64,000 nucleotides of DNA from Bacillota bacterium. Its GTDB lineage: Bacteria > Bacillota > Clostridia > Lachnospirales > Lachnospiraceae. The stretch lies in contig JAEWPQ010000297.1 in the NCBI GenBank assembly GCA_023460575.1, positions 1 through 64,000 of the forward strand. Direction: 5' to 3'. Below, piece by piece: positions 55,801-62,891 of the stretch. The position numbers were made by a program, and so were the translations under genes. How positions within the stretch are numbered: the first letter of the stretch is position 1; each line of letters opens with the position of its first letter. The notes under the pieces are model-generated. The model searched no databases. It saw only the letters and a program-made list of their open reading frames with translations, and was not told where the DNA came from.

Positions 55801-58396
55801 TTCTATAATAGCCATTTGCTACTCCGTATCCACCAATATACAATTCTCCTGTTTGAGAACCACTGACCAGATTCATGTTTTTATCGAAAATCCAAACCTG
55901 GGTATTGTCAATTGGTTTTCCAATATTAATATCATTTTTATCCCTGATCTGCTTAATCGTTGACCAAATCGTTGTCTCTGTTGGTCCATACATATTCCAT
56001 AACTCATCACATTGTTTTAATAACTTATCTGCAAGTTCCAATGGAAGGTGCTCACCACCACATAGAATTTTGATAGGTAACTTCTTTTCCCAGCCTGCCA
56101 TAAGTAGAAGATTCCAGGTTGCTGGTGTTGCCTGTATAACACTTGCATCTGTATTTTCTATCATTTCTCGCAGAACAATTCCATCATTTGTTACCTTGCC
56201 TGATAAAATATTTGTCGTTCCACCACTGATTAAAGGTAAATACAATTCCAAGCCTGATATATCAAAGCAAACCGTTGTAACCGATAGCAAAACATCATCT
56301 TCTGTAAAACCAGGTTTCTTTCTCATAGAAACAAGAAAATTTTCTAATCCTAAATGATTGACAACTACTCCCTTAGGTTTGCCAGTAGAACCTGATGTAT
56401 ATAATATGTATACCGGATCATATGGTGATATCTCTACAACTTCGGTCTTGAATCCCTGATCTTCATATTCTCTATCAATATAGAGCACTTTGAAGCTGCC
56501 TTTTGTCAATTGTGAGGACATCCTGGAATCTGTTACTAAATAAGCTATCTGCCCATCTTCAGCCATGAAATCCAGTCTTTCTGCAGGATAAGTTGCATCC
56601 ATTGGAATATAAACAGCACCTAATTTCTGTAACGCCAGAAAGGAAATGAGAACCTCATGTGTACGCGGAAGAAGTACCCCTACATTCATCCCTTTTCGAA
56701 TGCCTTTCTGATAAAATACAGCTGCTCTACCCTCTATTCTATCTTTCAACTGCGAATAGGTTATTTTGTCTGTTTCTGATATCACTGCAACCTTATCTTT
56801 TTGTTTTACAATCTGCTCATCAATTAACTGATAGACTGATTTGAACTCATTCGTTTCTTTCTTGTCTATTGTTCTCATATAACAGCGCTCCTTATTCGGC
56901 AATCTATCTATAACCTGTAATGCAAATTCCTCCAGGCTCTTATCACAACATGAATATCCGACTTCATTTGTATTGGAATCAAATATAAAATTCACTTCGC
57001 CAGAATATTCAAACACATTTGAATTAGTAAGATATACTGTAACAAATGGTGCAATATTCTTTTCACGTATCTCCTGATATCGATAGAAAATATCCTCTGC
57101 AAAAGAAATGTTACGTTTGACATTATTTATCTCTGATTTTATACTATCCCCCAGCTCATCAGGTTTTTCTAAATTAATAAGGAGCGGAACATTCTCCCTG
57201 CAGATTCCGTTTCCTTGATATAATGTGTCACAATAACCGATGTACTGGTGCCCTGTTAAACCACATTTAATAAGCTCAACTGCAATAGAAATTATTAATT
57301 CTTCCACACTGGAAGTTATGCGTTTCATTTGCCTATTCTCTTCTGGTTTAGTTAGACATCGTACCTTCGAAAGTGCTTTCTTCCAAATGCTTTTATCCAT
57401 ATTATATGCTTTATACTTACTAACCCAATAAGGTTCCTTCTTACTAACCCGCTTTATAGCAGCCTGTAAGTTATCAACAGTTTCAGGTTCCAGCATAAGC
57501 GAAAACTCATCCTGTTCGTCCTGAAACAGTAAATCCATATTCATCGATTGCCCTGCTAAATCAAATAGTTTTCTTATTATAAGAGAACCATTCTTCGCTC
57601 CAACAATCAGGCCATCACTATGCATCCTTGCCATCGCTGGTTTTAGGTGAGAAGTTTCCTCATATACCTCTATCTCCCCCACAATATAGTTATGATTTCC
57701 ATACCTGATTCTAGGTACTGCCAGCGTATTATCATAAGTTCCAAAATCTAACGCGTGTACAAAGTTCAGAATATCTTTTGTGCTATTGTTCCAGTCTATA
57801 AATGCTGCATTTTGAGGCTTTTCCCACTTGCCATAGTAACTTCTCTTAGTCAAATCCTGTGGTATTATTGCAGTGCTGCTTTCTAATATACAATCCGTCA
57901 ATTCATAAAATCCTTCCAGTGCTGCCTGGAAACATTTTAGGTTGAGAGATACTGCTGTTTCTTGAAGCTCGATTTCAACTTCCTTTTGCACTAGTATATT
58001 CCCAGTATCCAGTTTCTCCTCCATAATGTGCCATGTAATTCCATGAAGCTTTTCTCCATTCATGATTGCCCAAGACGTTGCATGAATACCTGCATAAGAT
58101 GGTAGAAGCGCATCGTGGTAATTAATTGCCATTTTTTTAGGCAGACGAATCATTGATACTGGCAATACATCTAAATAGACAATACTAAATAAATAATCGA
58201 ATGAAATCTTCTCGATTTCACTCATATTTACCTCACTTAATGTATGAATTTCATGTTCCTCACACCATTCCCTGACTTCGTCCTTTGAAGTTATTACTGC
58301 TTTAATCTTGCAGTTTTTCTCTATCAGGTATTCACCACAAGGAATCATCAGAGAACCATTTCCTATTAAAATGCAGCTAAAAAGTCCTTCTTTCAT
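47219..58396 (-). CDS. Hybrid NRPS-trans-AT PKS, first subunit (formylglycine loading, modules 1-2)
   Basis: This 3725-aa multienzyme starts the assembly line. Domain order: formyltransferase (about 1-330), short condensation-like remnant (about 360-515), adenylation domain (about 520-1000), carrier (Ser 1058), KS1, DH, KR, ACP, an orphan DH-like domain, KS2, DH, and a short helical tail (LTKLKNDEITISDVDRML) likely to dock to the second subunit. There are no AT domains. The ATG has AAGGAG upstream and lies 11 bp after the PP-loop gene, so both are in one operon and probably act together on the starter. Confidence 0.95.
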   Translation of the reverse strand: MKEGLFSCILIGNGSLMIPCGEYLIEKNCKIKAVITSKDEVREWCEEHEIHTLSEVNMSEIEKISFDYLFSIVYLDVLPVSMIRLPKKMAINYHDALLPSYAGIHATSWAIMNGEKLHGITWHIMEEKLDTGNILVQKEVEIELQETAVSLNLKCFQAALEGFYELTDCILESSTAIIPQDLTKRSYYGKWEKPQNAAFIDWNNSTKDILNFVHALDFGTYDNTLAVPRIRYGNHNYIVGEIEVYEETSHLKPAMARMHSDGLIVGAKNGSLIIRKLFDLAGQSMNMDLLFQDEQDEFSLMLEPETVDNLQAAIKRVSKKEPYWVSKYKAYNMDKSIWKKALSKVRCLTKPEENRQMKRITSSVEELIISIAVELIKCGLTGHQYIGYCDTLYQGNGICRENVPLLINLEKPDELGDSIKSEINNVKRNISFAEDIFYRYQEIREKNIAPFVTVYLTNSNVFEYSGEVNFIFDSNTNEVGYSCCDKSLEEFALQVIDRLPNKERCYMRTIDKKETNEFKSVYQLIDEQIVKQKDKVAVISETDKITYSQLKDRIEGRAAVFYQKGIRKGMNVGVLLPRTHEVLISFLALQKLGAVYIPMDATYPAERLDFMAEDGQIAYLVTDSRMSSQLTKGSFKVLYIDREYEDQGFKTEVVEISPYDPVYILYTSGSTGKPKGVVVNHLGLENFLVSMRKKPGFTEDDVLLSVTTVCFDISGLELYLPLISGGTTNILSGKVTNDGIVLREMIENTDASVIQATPATWNLLLMAGWEKKLPIKILCGGEHLPLELADKLLKQCDELWNMYGPTETTIWSTIKQIRDKNDINIGKPIDNTQVWIFDKNMNLVSGSQTGELYIGGYGVANGYYRREDLTKERFIDNPLQPGDRIYKTGDLVKKNGKDELVYLGRVDNQVKYHGFRIELEEIERVIQDKLNIEKAIAVIRKDDSGEEALYAFLQTKEALNRELMEQKLREFLPHYMIPSEYVAVNEFPLTANKKIDRKYLVALSINMIQENYAKSDKDVSTLIKQKREQIRKVAAQIIKKSPEEIDTNKIMSNYGFNSIRYTVFCTKLNKELKCSITPALCYRYKTIDELADFLCNVEGSVNPTAIKHKDLKRSEIEGIGESDIAIIGIGMHMPKSDNEEEFWNILKEGKCVVSNVPKDRWNVEDYKNYDKDYPDFGAFINDIWSFDSAFFHLSPREADQMDPQQRIFLQSSWEAIEDAGYNPEKLAGSNTSVYVGTVESDYYNCLSRNIENADLFTISGNIQCGIANRVSYMLDFHGESETINTACSSSLVAVHHAVKALRSKECSMALAGGVNVILNPFMHYALKKNGMLSPDGRCKSFDAEADGYVRGEGCGVILLKPAIQAYQDGDHIYAIIRETGVNHDGATNSFTAPNPLMQTELITKVYEEAGIRPDYISYIETHGTGTKLGDPIEINALKDAFDSLYQDMHVQKRSQYCAIGSVKANIGHLEAAAGIAGILKVILAMRHKTITKVAGLKEVNPFIEIAGSPFYIPGENQTWKGIVDEEGHKRWIAGVSSFGFGGTNAHVILEAYSETPDEYNKTSATEYLFPLSNETKEGLHSYVKTMKAYLEKEQQTNHGEEQLEQIAYTLQNGRKPCEQRVAFVAGGMKELLSEMNAFLQGNQKENVFVGEKDRNQVIDALFYDEDGNEYLKYLLTKKRIAKIAQLWVLGVKIDWSIFGGNIYKKAKLPTYEFKKVEHRFKKLDIYQEEVKRVIGEKTYEEFPVSLNDPCVKEHVIDGKCIFPGIKYLELGVLSSLKSTRGPICLEQNEWIAAKSVLEDDTFYVSVEEEEDQVSYKVWSRAGEQKVLHAKGKTEKNLQPDRNGAFDVNMICSRCSHFISREQIYLKYAELGYSYGELYQPVEQIVYSDQEFLSSIIITEDMIESASDGRFQVSLFEGGMQAVIASFFANNEKMRFMPIGIRQCNIYSNPDVRHAYGYAKLVRTTVNDREIVKEFDISILDESGFVLIELFGYVLCAQRINRGEKSDINEISLIRSSYREEILDVTGNEEQMCSNLLVLQNGKHEFQSLIQNLKEKFVCNVLNNTNETDTYLLQREIKKADIVLILENTQEEEETYDTLLRIAKECILEHYKGKVVYLYKNRLGENMCYQSAAQGFARCYKNETLNSSMTVIEVDDSNRYHSQIIHELLHGNQIFVKYENGSRKLLTFEKVTNCQKSELIKDKAGCYLITGGTGHIGLALAEEILKRYTDVKLVLLARSSSSNNLIDFMKMHENSSVEVIQADIADIRQTNQAIKQIQDKYGSVKGIFHAAGSIEDAYIREKDPEKAKSVITPKIQGILNIDSALQNEPLDFVVLFSSVSAVLGNAGQSDYCYANSFLDAFSVWRNQLMNQERRSGHTISVNWGIWEKGSMKLNEGELQSLRKRTGILPITTTQGLDLLLSLGNTSGSICAVRIENDKLLERLNLVQQEFSVKVNRSEAKMVQKTISTKDMRDPIADILKECCSKVIHIAVNDISLNRELGDYGFDSLTNTELANEVNEQLGVDITPVTFFEYTSLNALISFLIKEYGETLQEKFTSNESENNNIVQLETAEPEIQEQNIDIEISTRIPYAKAHTVFEQPIILGVTYISHFTECLKNTGRDISSGSFRNILFHRAVAITKENTLFYQVNAVQKKEVLSLTERWKNPEGGVVVATGTFQTGVYEEEFEENLQEDMLNVTRRVDSEFIYQNKWCYDVKYEKELHSVETIWIKDDIAVGSIHLKEEVKGLYHVNPAILDGAMICGLYAFLENVKESYIPYMIKSISFKDTIPDICYCICKKTQLTDEFLFMDIKIVHPSGTVLCYMKDFVCKKADDVEKFTSTSKQSTKNSMESRENDVAIIGISASFAGSKSVEEYWKCLIEKQDVMREIPEDHFDYKAFYDPNSHGNDKMYTKWGGFIEDVDKFDASFFHISRREAEVMDPQLRLLLEHTYHAAEDAGYGNSIKGSNTGMFVGNCFHDYQQKMDRKQMKVTSHDLTGNALTMLANRPSFCFNLKGPSVNIDTACSSSLVALHMACRAIQHNECEMAFVGGVNILLDSWHYRYFCAIEALSKSGRCHTFTDEADGYIPGDGVAVVLLKPLKRAIEDHDSIYGVIKGSATNHGGMTSSVTVPNLAQETKVVENAWKEAGIHGEDISFIEAHGTGTRLGDPIEINALKHVFETSKEKNQTCYIGSAKASIGHTEGAAGLAGVIKVLLSMKYHTIPAMPFFKNMNPYINLENSNMRINQEPVAWRPQNGTMIAGVSSFGAGGAYAHVVLEEYKQPLLSETKKESRLIVLSAKSESSLRDACSNMRNTIQKMIENSQNNEHALLRAISYTLLTGREPMNVRIAFVANNLQEIVQNISFFLEGNKEKVHFQKLEDEINTKEMDHNIKIEEIAKLWVQGYSISKNLTDTLFEEAHERISLPGYAFDKKSYWIEPIQKLGNSWISKEDFFIENHRIHDSYIMPAVAYFDYVIKAAREKGQEINKMTHLNFMNPLQIADCPKELKVDIKNDGSFLIRSKSEEVKQIHVQGYISSSKNPDKALELYEKYNNLPYEMFSKKFYDELDNYGLHIGKKFQSVQKLQYDANRVKAEIGISIELEETFDHFTLHPAVLDGILQSIISRNNDEVLHIPFEIEEMHLLRKMEKHVIAYGTRNKRNGKWDITVVNQDEKVLLVIVGMVSKAVPSIKHVNKEENDDWLEKTLTKLKNDEITISDVDRMLESRIGEL
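49907..50674 (-). other. Orphan DH-like hot-dog domain between the module 1 ACP and KS2
   Basis: Residues about 2575-2830 keep a DH-like His (2593, in AHTVFEQPIILG) and Asp (2755, in NPAILDGAM) but lack the GxxxxP of normal DHs and the terminal Gln of DGALQ. Its place after the carrier and before the next KS is not a standard module slot. It may be a double-bond isomerase, a pyran-synthase-like cyclase, or help in heterocycle formation. Confidence 0.6.
50747..55030 (-). other. PKS module 1: KS-DH*-KR-ACP
   Basis: The KS is intact (NTACSSSL near residue 1287, ETHGTGT, NIGHLEA) and should extend the formylglycyl starter. The DH keeps His 1754 in KEHVIDGKCIFPG, but its Asp is replaced by Glu (LFEGGMQ, residue 1916), so dehydration is doubtful. 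The KR has GGTGHIG, SDYCYAN and a B-type Asp. The carrier is YGFDSL near residue 2505. Confidence 0.85.
55097..58396 (-). other. Loading module: formyltransferase-adenylation(Gly)-carrier
   Basis: The formyltransferase has the catalytic Asn 92, His 94 and Asp 130 pattern (INYHDALLPS; EKLDTGNIL) known from methionyl-tRNA formyltransferase. The A domain has all core motifs: YTSGSTGKPKG, FDISGLEL, NMYGPTE, YKTGDL, GRVDNQVKYHGFRIEL, NKKIDR. The ten specificity residues read D712 I713 L716 Q755 L778 G780 M802 I810 W811 K994, differing from the classic glycine code DILQLGLIWK at one place. The carrier Ser is in YGFNSI. The predicted starter is N-formylglycine. Confidence 0.88.
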
Positions 58397-58407
58397 AGCT
58401 TTTCTCC

Positions 58408-59406
58408 TTAAATTACATCACCAATGGTTAATTCAAGTTTTGCGAGTACTTGTTCCAATGTTTCTCTGGGTATTGGGGTTTCAATAATATCAAGTCCACG
58501 TTCTCTGGTCATCTCTCTATTTCGTATTAATGTACTAATTTCTACTTCGTGTTGGGAATATCCAAAATTTTCTTGTGCCAGATATTGTGAAACATAGTTA
58601 AATAGACAGTTAGTTGAATCTTTTGGCCAGCTGTTGGCTGGTGATTTAAAGTCAAATTCTTCCTTGAGGAACTTAATTATCGCTTTTTCATCATAATCAA
58701 TATACTCAAAAGGATTGATTTGATTAATAGAATCGAATTTTTCATATAAGTACATAGCATGGTTGCTTACAATTTCTGCAATTTCCTTATATTGGGGATT
58801 TGGTATTAACGTTTCTATAGTATTGCGATCAGATTCCTCATAAATCCAATAAAGTTCAGATGTCCTTGCATATCCCTGCCCTTTTGTATATCCACCAATT
58901 AATAAGTTGATGTTATATTTCTGAGCTATTTCACGTAAATAAATATCAATCATTTCATGGCATATCCTGCAATAATAAATTGGTTTCTTTGTCAGTAAAA
59001 GTTCTTTGAATATATTGCGTAGCTCATTTGTGCGGAAGGACACAAAATCAATATTCAATTTTTCTACTGCACTATGTATATTGTGGAGCATTTCAGGTAC
59101 ACCAAATCCATTGTCAATAAAAACAGCAAGCGGGTTCAATCCAAGCACTTCTTTGGCTACATAGAGACACATAATACTGTCTTTACCTCCTGAAACAGCA
59201 ACCATGCAATCATATTTTCCCTCTCTTCCTGTCAAGTTTTGCTGGATCATTTCCTTTAATGCATCAATTCCATAACTCTTGTTTTCTTCTCCTGTTCTGC
59301 AGAGTTCTAAGTCTTCATAGCAGCAATTACAAATACACTTTTCATCCAATACGATACGTCCGTCTACTTCTGGCATAACACATTTACTACACCTAATCTT
59401 CTCCAT
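58408..59406 (-). CDS. PP-loop ATP-pyrophosphatase-like enzyme (candidate oxazole cyclodehydratase)
   Basis: This 332-aa protein has the PP-loop SGGKDS at residues 72-77. Likely zinc cysteines are C6, C9 and a cluster C24-C29, and a second CxxC lies at C146/C149. The family adenylates and activates carbonyl groups (sugar amidotransferases, tRNA thiolases, N-type ATP pyrophosphatases). Oxazole-starter polyketide clusters that load formylglycine (oxazolomycin, inthomycin, conglobatin) include an ATP-dependent cyclodehydratase; as I recall, it belongs to this superfamily. The adjacent formylglycine loader makes that role the best guess. I start at 59406, where AAAGGAGGT is ideally placed, ten bases after the AT-ER stop. 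Confidence 0.65.
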   Translation of the reverse strand: MEKIRCSKCVMPEVDGRIVLDEKCICNCCYEDLELCRTGEENKSYGIDALKEMIQQNLTGREGKYDCMVAVSGGKDSIMCLYVAKEVLGLNPLAVFIDNGFGVPEMLHNIHSAVEKLNIDFVSFRTNELRNIFKELLLTKKPIYYCRICHEMIDIYLREIAQKYNINLLIGGYTKGQGYARTSELYWIYEESDRNTIETLIPNPQYKEIAEIVSNHAMYLYEKFDSINQINPFEYIDYDEKAIIKFLKEEFDFKSPANSWPKDSTNCLFNYVSQYLAQENFGYSQHEVEISTLIRNREMTRERGLDIIETPIPRETLEQVLAKLELTIGDVI

Positions 59407-59416
59407 AGTACCTCCT

Positions 59417-61654
59417 TTAGAAATTCTGATATAATTCCTCCAAATAGTGTGCAGTCTCATTCATTAGGAATTCTCCAATTTCTGCTGCTCTCCTGTTTTC
59501 AAGTCTCTCGAATTTTGTTCCTCTAACCCAGTCATTAAAGGCACCAAGGGCTTTTCCACATTGTATTTGATAATCTGTCTTTCTTTCACTGACACCTTTA
59601 AGGGCAAACTCTGTACTATTACGGAAATACCACTTAATCACAACCAATAACTGATATTTTTCATCTTCCAGTAATCTTTTATAATCTTTCAAATTGTTTT
59701 GTTTATAGTAATCTTTTTCTTCAGATAAGATGTCGCTTATTTTTCTTTTGAAGAATGTATTTTCTAGCTGATTTATAGTATTAGAATTGATTTCTTTAAA
59801 AGAATTGTAGTGTTTATAGATATCATACATTTTATTAGCTCTACCAACAAAAAACGTTCCCGTCTTCAAGACCTGAACTTTTGAACCATACTCCAGCATA
59901 TCACCTGCCGGTGCATAATCTGTATCCTGTATATTAATCTGGCAAAGCATATTTTTCACTTGCATACTTGTTCCAGCTTCCACACTACATTGATTTATAG
60001 AGCCTGTCATAAGAAACTGGGCTCCCAACAATAGTGTTGTTGCAGCTGCTTCTGGTGTACCAATTCCTCCTGCTGCTCCTACATGAATATATTCCTTATA
60101 TCCCTGGCTTTTCATAACACGATTTCTCATACGCAGTATTGCAGGAAGTAACACAATCATAATTCCTCTATCAGTATGTCCCCCCGAATCAGCCTCTACA
60201 CAAATGTCATCGGCAACTGGAATATGCCTTAACCATTCTGACTGCTGATAATTAATTTCATTATTGTCAAGTAAACTTTGAACAATATTATCCGGTGCCG
60301 GATTCAGGAAAATCTCTGCAGCTTCAGGTCTGGAAATCTTAGCCAGAATTCTATTTTTACGTTTCACTTGTCCGTTTTCTTCATACAATCCCTTTGCAAG
60401 GTATCTAATCAGTCCCCTGGTTATTAATATATATCCAGAAGCTTCAATAATCCTAACTTCTTTCTCTAATAGCAGAGAAATCAATTTTTCTTCCTGATCA
60501 CTATTATTCATACCAGCTACGATATTTACACCATACAATTGTTCCTTATTTGCTTGTTGCTTAATATAATCAATGTCATCTATTATCTGCTCAAGTTCTA
60601 CACCGCCTGTTCCATAGAAACCCAAAATATTGGATTGGCTCAGTGCTGCTACCATTTCCTTGGACGAAATAGCTCTATACATTCCCCCTGCTAGATATGC
60701 ATATGGCATACCATACCTTTTTTTAAAGGAATCTGCCCCAAGCTCTTTGGCTGTAATAACCTTTTTTTCAATATTCTTCGCTATAGTATTCTCTTCACTT
60801 GATTTTGCTACGTAATTCTGCTTAATATCATCAATCATTTTCGTCAAAATCTTGGTGTTTCCAATTTCAACGAAATGTCTTACACCATTATCTAATAAAT
60901 ATTTAACACTTTCTGACCAGCGTACCGGGGAATCAATTTGTTTGATTAGTTGTGAAGAGATATCATCCCAATCATACACTTTCGCTGTTACATTTGAGAT
61001 TACAGGTATTACACCTTTTACAAAATTGCATCTTCGTGCAACTTCTTCAAACTCTTTACCTGGTTCTGTCATATACGGAGTATGGAATGCACCACTGACA
61101 TTTAATACACTGTATCGTACTCCAATACTTTGAAACAGCTCTTTTCCTTTTTGGATTTCTTCTTTCTTACCTGAAAGAATAATTTGTTCATCTGTATTAT
61201 AGTTTGCCACATAAAGGGGCAAATCAGCATGTTCATCGAGAATCTTTTGAAGCTTCTCTTTTGACAATCCAATCACTGCTGCCATAGAGCCTCCTACTAC
61301 TCTTCCCATCAGCTGCCCTCTTTTTTTAACAAGTCTAAGCCCCGTTTCGAAATCAAATACTTTTGCAGCAAACATGGCGTTATATTCTCCAAGGCTATGT
61401 CCGGCTACGTAATCTGGCTCTATGCCAGTTTTCTTTACATACTCAAGATATTCCAGACAATTGACCACATATATCGCAACCTGCGTATATTCGGTAGAGT
61501 TCAATTTGTCCTCAGGATTTTGTAAACATAATTCTTCGACAGAGTATCCTAAGACTCTATCTGCAAGGGAAACGTACTCTGGATATTTATCAAATATGTA
61601 CTTTCCCATTCCCTTTTTTTGTGATCCTTGTCCTGGAAAAACAAATGCTATCAT
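59417..61654 (-). CDS. trans-acting acyltransferase fused to PfaD-type enoylreductase
   Basis: This 745-aa protein supplies malonyl units to all modules in trans. AT domain (1-285): FPGQGSQ, the nucleophile GHSLGEY near residue 92, and GAFH near 196, the malonyl-type motif. ER domain (about 315-745): a nitronate-monooxygenase-like FMN barrel with EADSGGHTDRG and GAAGGIGTPEAAA, of the PksE/PfaD kind that reduces enoyl-ACP. Since no module has a cis ER, this domain could make any saturated positions. GAGGT precedes the ATG. Its presence and the AT-less modules establish a trans-AT system. Confidence 0.95.
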   Translation of the reverse strand: MIAFVFPGQGSQKKGMGKYIFDKYPEYVSLADRVLGYSVEELCLQNPEDKLNSTEYTQVAIYVVNCLEYLEYVKKTGIEPDYVAGHSLGEYNAMFAAKVFDFETGLRLVKKRGQLMGRVVGGSMAAVIGLSKEKLQKILDEHADLPLYVANYNTDEQIILSGKKEEIQKGKELFQSIGVRYSVLNVSGAFHTPYMTEPGKEFEEVARRCNFVKGVIPVISNVTAKVYDWDDISSQLIKQIDSPVRWSESVKYLLDNGVRHFVEIGNTKILTKMIDDIKQNYVAKSSEENTIAKNIEKKVITAKELGADSFKKRYGMPYAYLAGGMYRAISSKEMVAALSQSNILGFYGTGGVELEQIIDDIDYIKQQANKEQLYGVNIVAGMNNSDQEEKLISLLLEKEVRIIEASGYILITRGLIRYLAKGLYEENGQVKRKNRILAKISRPEAAEIFLNPAPDNIVQSLLDNNEINYQQSEWLRHIPVADDICVEADSGGHTDRGIMIVLLPAILRMRNRVMKSQGYKEYIHVGAAGGIGTPEAAATTLLLGAQFLMTGSINQCSVEAGTSMQVKNMLCQINIQDTDYAPAGDMLEYGSKVQVLKTGTFFVGRANKMYDIYKHYNSFKEINSNTINQLENTFFKRKISDILSEEKDYYKQNNLKDYKRLLEDEKYQLLVVIKWYFRNSTEFALKGVSERKTDYQIQCGKALGAFNDWVRGTKFERLENRRAAEIGEFLMNETAHYLEELYQNF

Positions 61655-61685
61655 ATTGTGTACCTCGTTTTCTTTCTTTTCATTT

Positions 61686-62366
61686 CTATTTAAACTTAAA
61701 AATATTTTTCTGGTTCGGTCTCATTCGAAATGCAAGGAACTGTTCTTTTGTGAAGAGAAAATAAACATTATTACTCTTTAAATGAGATATTGGAATACCC
61801 GGCAAACTTGCATATGTATGTCCCGGATATACAAGGACATCATCATTTACCTGTTCTTTTATACGCTTGATACTTTGGTACATATTCTCAGCAGAACCAC
61901 CATTTCCAGTGCAAATACCACAGCCTTCTATAAAAATTGTATCTCCCGTAAATATACTGTTTTGCAGAAGGAAGCATGTACTTCCAACTGTATGACCAGG
62001 TGTTACGATACATTGTAATTTTGTCTCTCCTAACTGTATAAATTCATTGTCTTCAAATGTATGAAGACTGGGACTATAGAAGAAATAGAACATCGCTTCA
62101 TTTATTGACATAAAGACTTCACAGTGATATAAATTAACCAGTTCATTTACTCTTCTTATATGATCTATATGACTGTGGGTTAACAAGATCATTATAAGTT
62201 TTAGTTTTTCCTTCTCAATTACATCTATAATTTGTTTCATATCACAAGCCGGGTCTATAATTGCTGTTAATTTTGTTTCCAAATCAACAATTAGATAAAC
62301 ATTATTTTTAGTAAGACTAGTATCTTTTAATGTGATGATTTCATATGTAAGTTGAGTCTTCTTCAT
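61686..62366 (-). CDS. Metallo-beta-lactamase-fold hydrolase, PksB/BaeB type
   Basis: This 226-aa protein is related to glyoxalase II. Metal ligands are visible as THSHIDHI (near residues 67-74), PGHTVGS, FTGDTIF and VYPGHTY. A glyoxalase-II-like hydrolase recurs in trans-AT clusters (PksB, BaeB) and is thought to hydrolyse acyl thioesters, perhaps clearing stalled chains or trimming intermediates. I use the ATG at 62366 with GGAGG upstream; a GTG 15 bases earlier is too close to that site. It overlaps the GyrI-like gene by 26 bp in another frame, indicating coupling. Confidence 0.88.
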   Translation of the reverse strand: MKKTQLTYEIITLKDTSLTKNNVYLIVDLETKLTAIIDPACDMKQIIDVIEKEKLKLIMILLTHSHIDHIRRVNELVNLYHCEVFMSINEAMFYFFYSPSLHTFEDNEFIQLGETKLQCIVTPGHTVGSTCFLLQNSIFTGDTIFIEGCGICTGNGGSAENMYQSIKRIKEQVNDDVLVYPGHTYASLPGIPISHLKSNNVYFLFTKEQFLAFRMRPNQKNIFKFK

Positions 62367-62856
62367 TAAAATTTCCTCCACATATGGATTCTTTCACAAT
62401 TGGAATATAGATATCTATAATCGATGATGGTGAATCCCAATAAAAACGTTTATCATACCTTTCGTAATGAAAGAATTTTTCATTTATCACTTCAAGCTTA
62501 GTGCTTGGCAAAAGATTTTTATAAATTATGTTTATAGTATCTTTGATGGTAGCCATATTTCCAACATGGGGGTAAATCAGGTACGTATTTCTAGGTATCT
62601 CCTTCACTATAAATTGCTTTGGTATTTTAAACTGCTCGGGTATGGAACAATAATAGAAGAATTTTCCATCTCTTTTGTAAGTAAATGCATATTTTTTCCA
62701 ATCTCCCAATTGATGTAAACCATACTCGTTTAAATACTTATTAAATTGTATCCAGAGTTCTCTGCAGATAGGAATATTTCTATTTTGCCATTTCGTAATT
62801 TCAGTTTCCAATCCGCATACGGAAAAACTTCTTACTTCCCGTATTTTGTATTCCAT
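62341..62856 (-). CDS. GyrI-like small-molecule-binding domain protein
   Basis: This 171-aa stand-alone protein resembles the GyrI/AraC effector-binding fold: an N-terminal strand (YKIREVRSFSVCGLETEI), a middle segment (IPKQFIVKEIPRNTYLIYPHVG) and a C-terminal IIDIYIPI strand. No DNA-binding domain is present. The fold binds hydrophobic or cationic small molecules; some members hydrolyse cyclopropanoid DNA alkylators and give producers immunity. Here it could bind or neutralise the polyketide, or sense it. Its stop lies inside the hydrolase gene. Confidence 0.7.
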   Translation of the reverse strand: MEYKIREVRSFSVCGLETEITKWQNRNIPICRELWIQFNKYLNEYGLHQLGDWKKYAFTYKRDGKFFYYCSIPEQFKIPKQFIVKEIPRNTYLIYPHVGNMATIKDTINIIYKNLLPSTKLEVINEKFFHYERYDKRFYWDSPSSIIDIYIPIVKESICGGNFNEEDSTYI

Positions 62857-62891
62857 TTATATGTTTTCCTTTCTAAACTTATTATTTGATT

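Noticed and set aside
55875..56357. A 160-codon plus-strand open frame within the first synthase gene
   Set aside because: It is the shadow of the adenylation domain. Similar frames occur along all three synthases, and none has a ribosome binding site or family resemblance.
59417..61654. PfaD-like domain taken as a sign of a polyunsaturated fatty acid synthase
   Set aside because: The protein is an AT-ER fusion beside AT-less modular PKS genes with an NRPS loader. The tandem-ACP PfaA layout and FabA-like dehydratases of PUFA synthases are missing.
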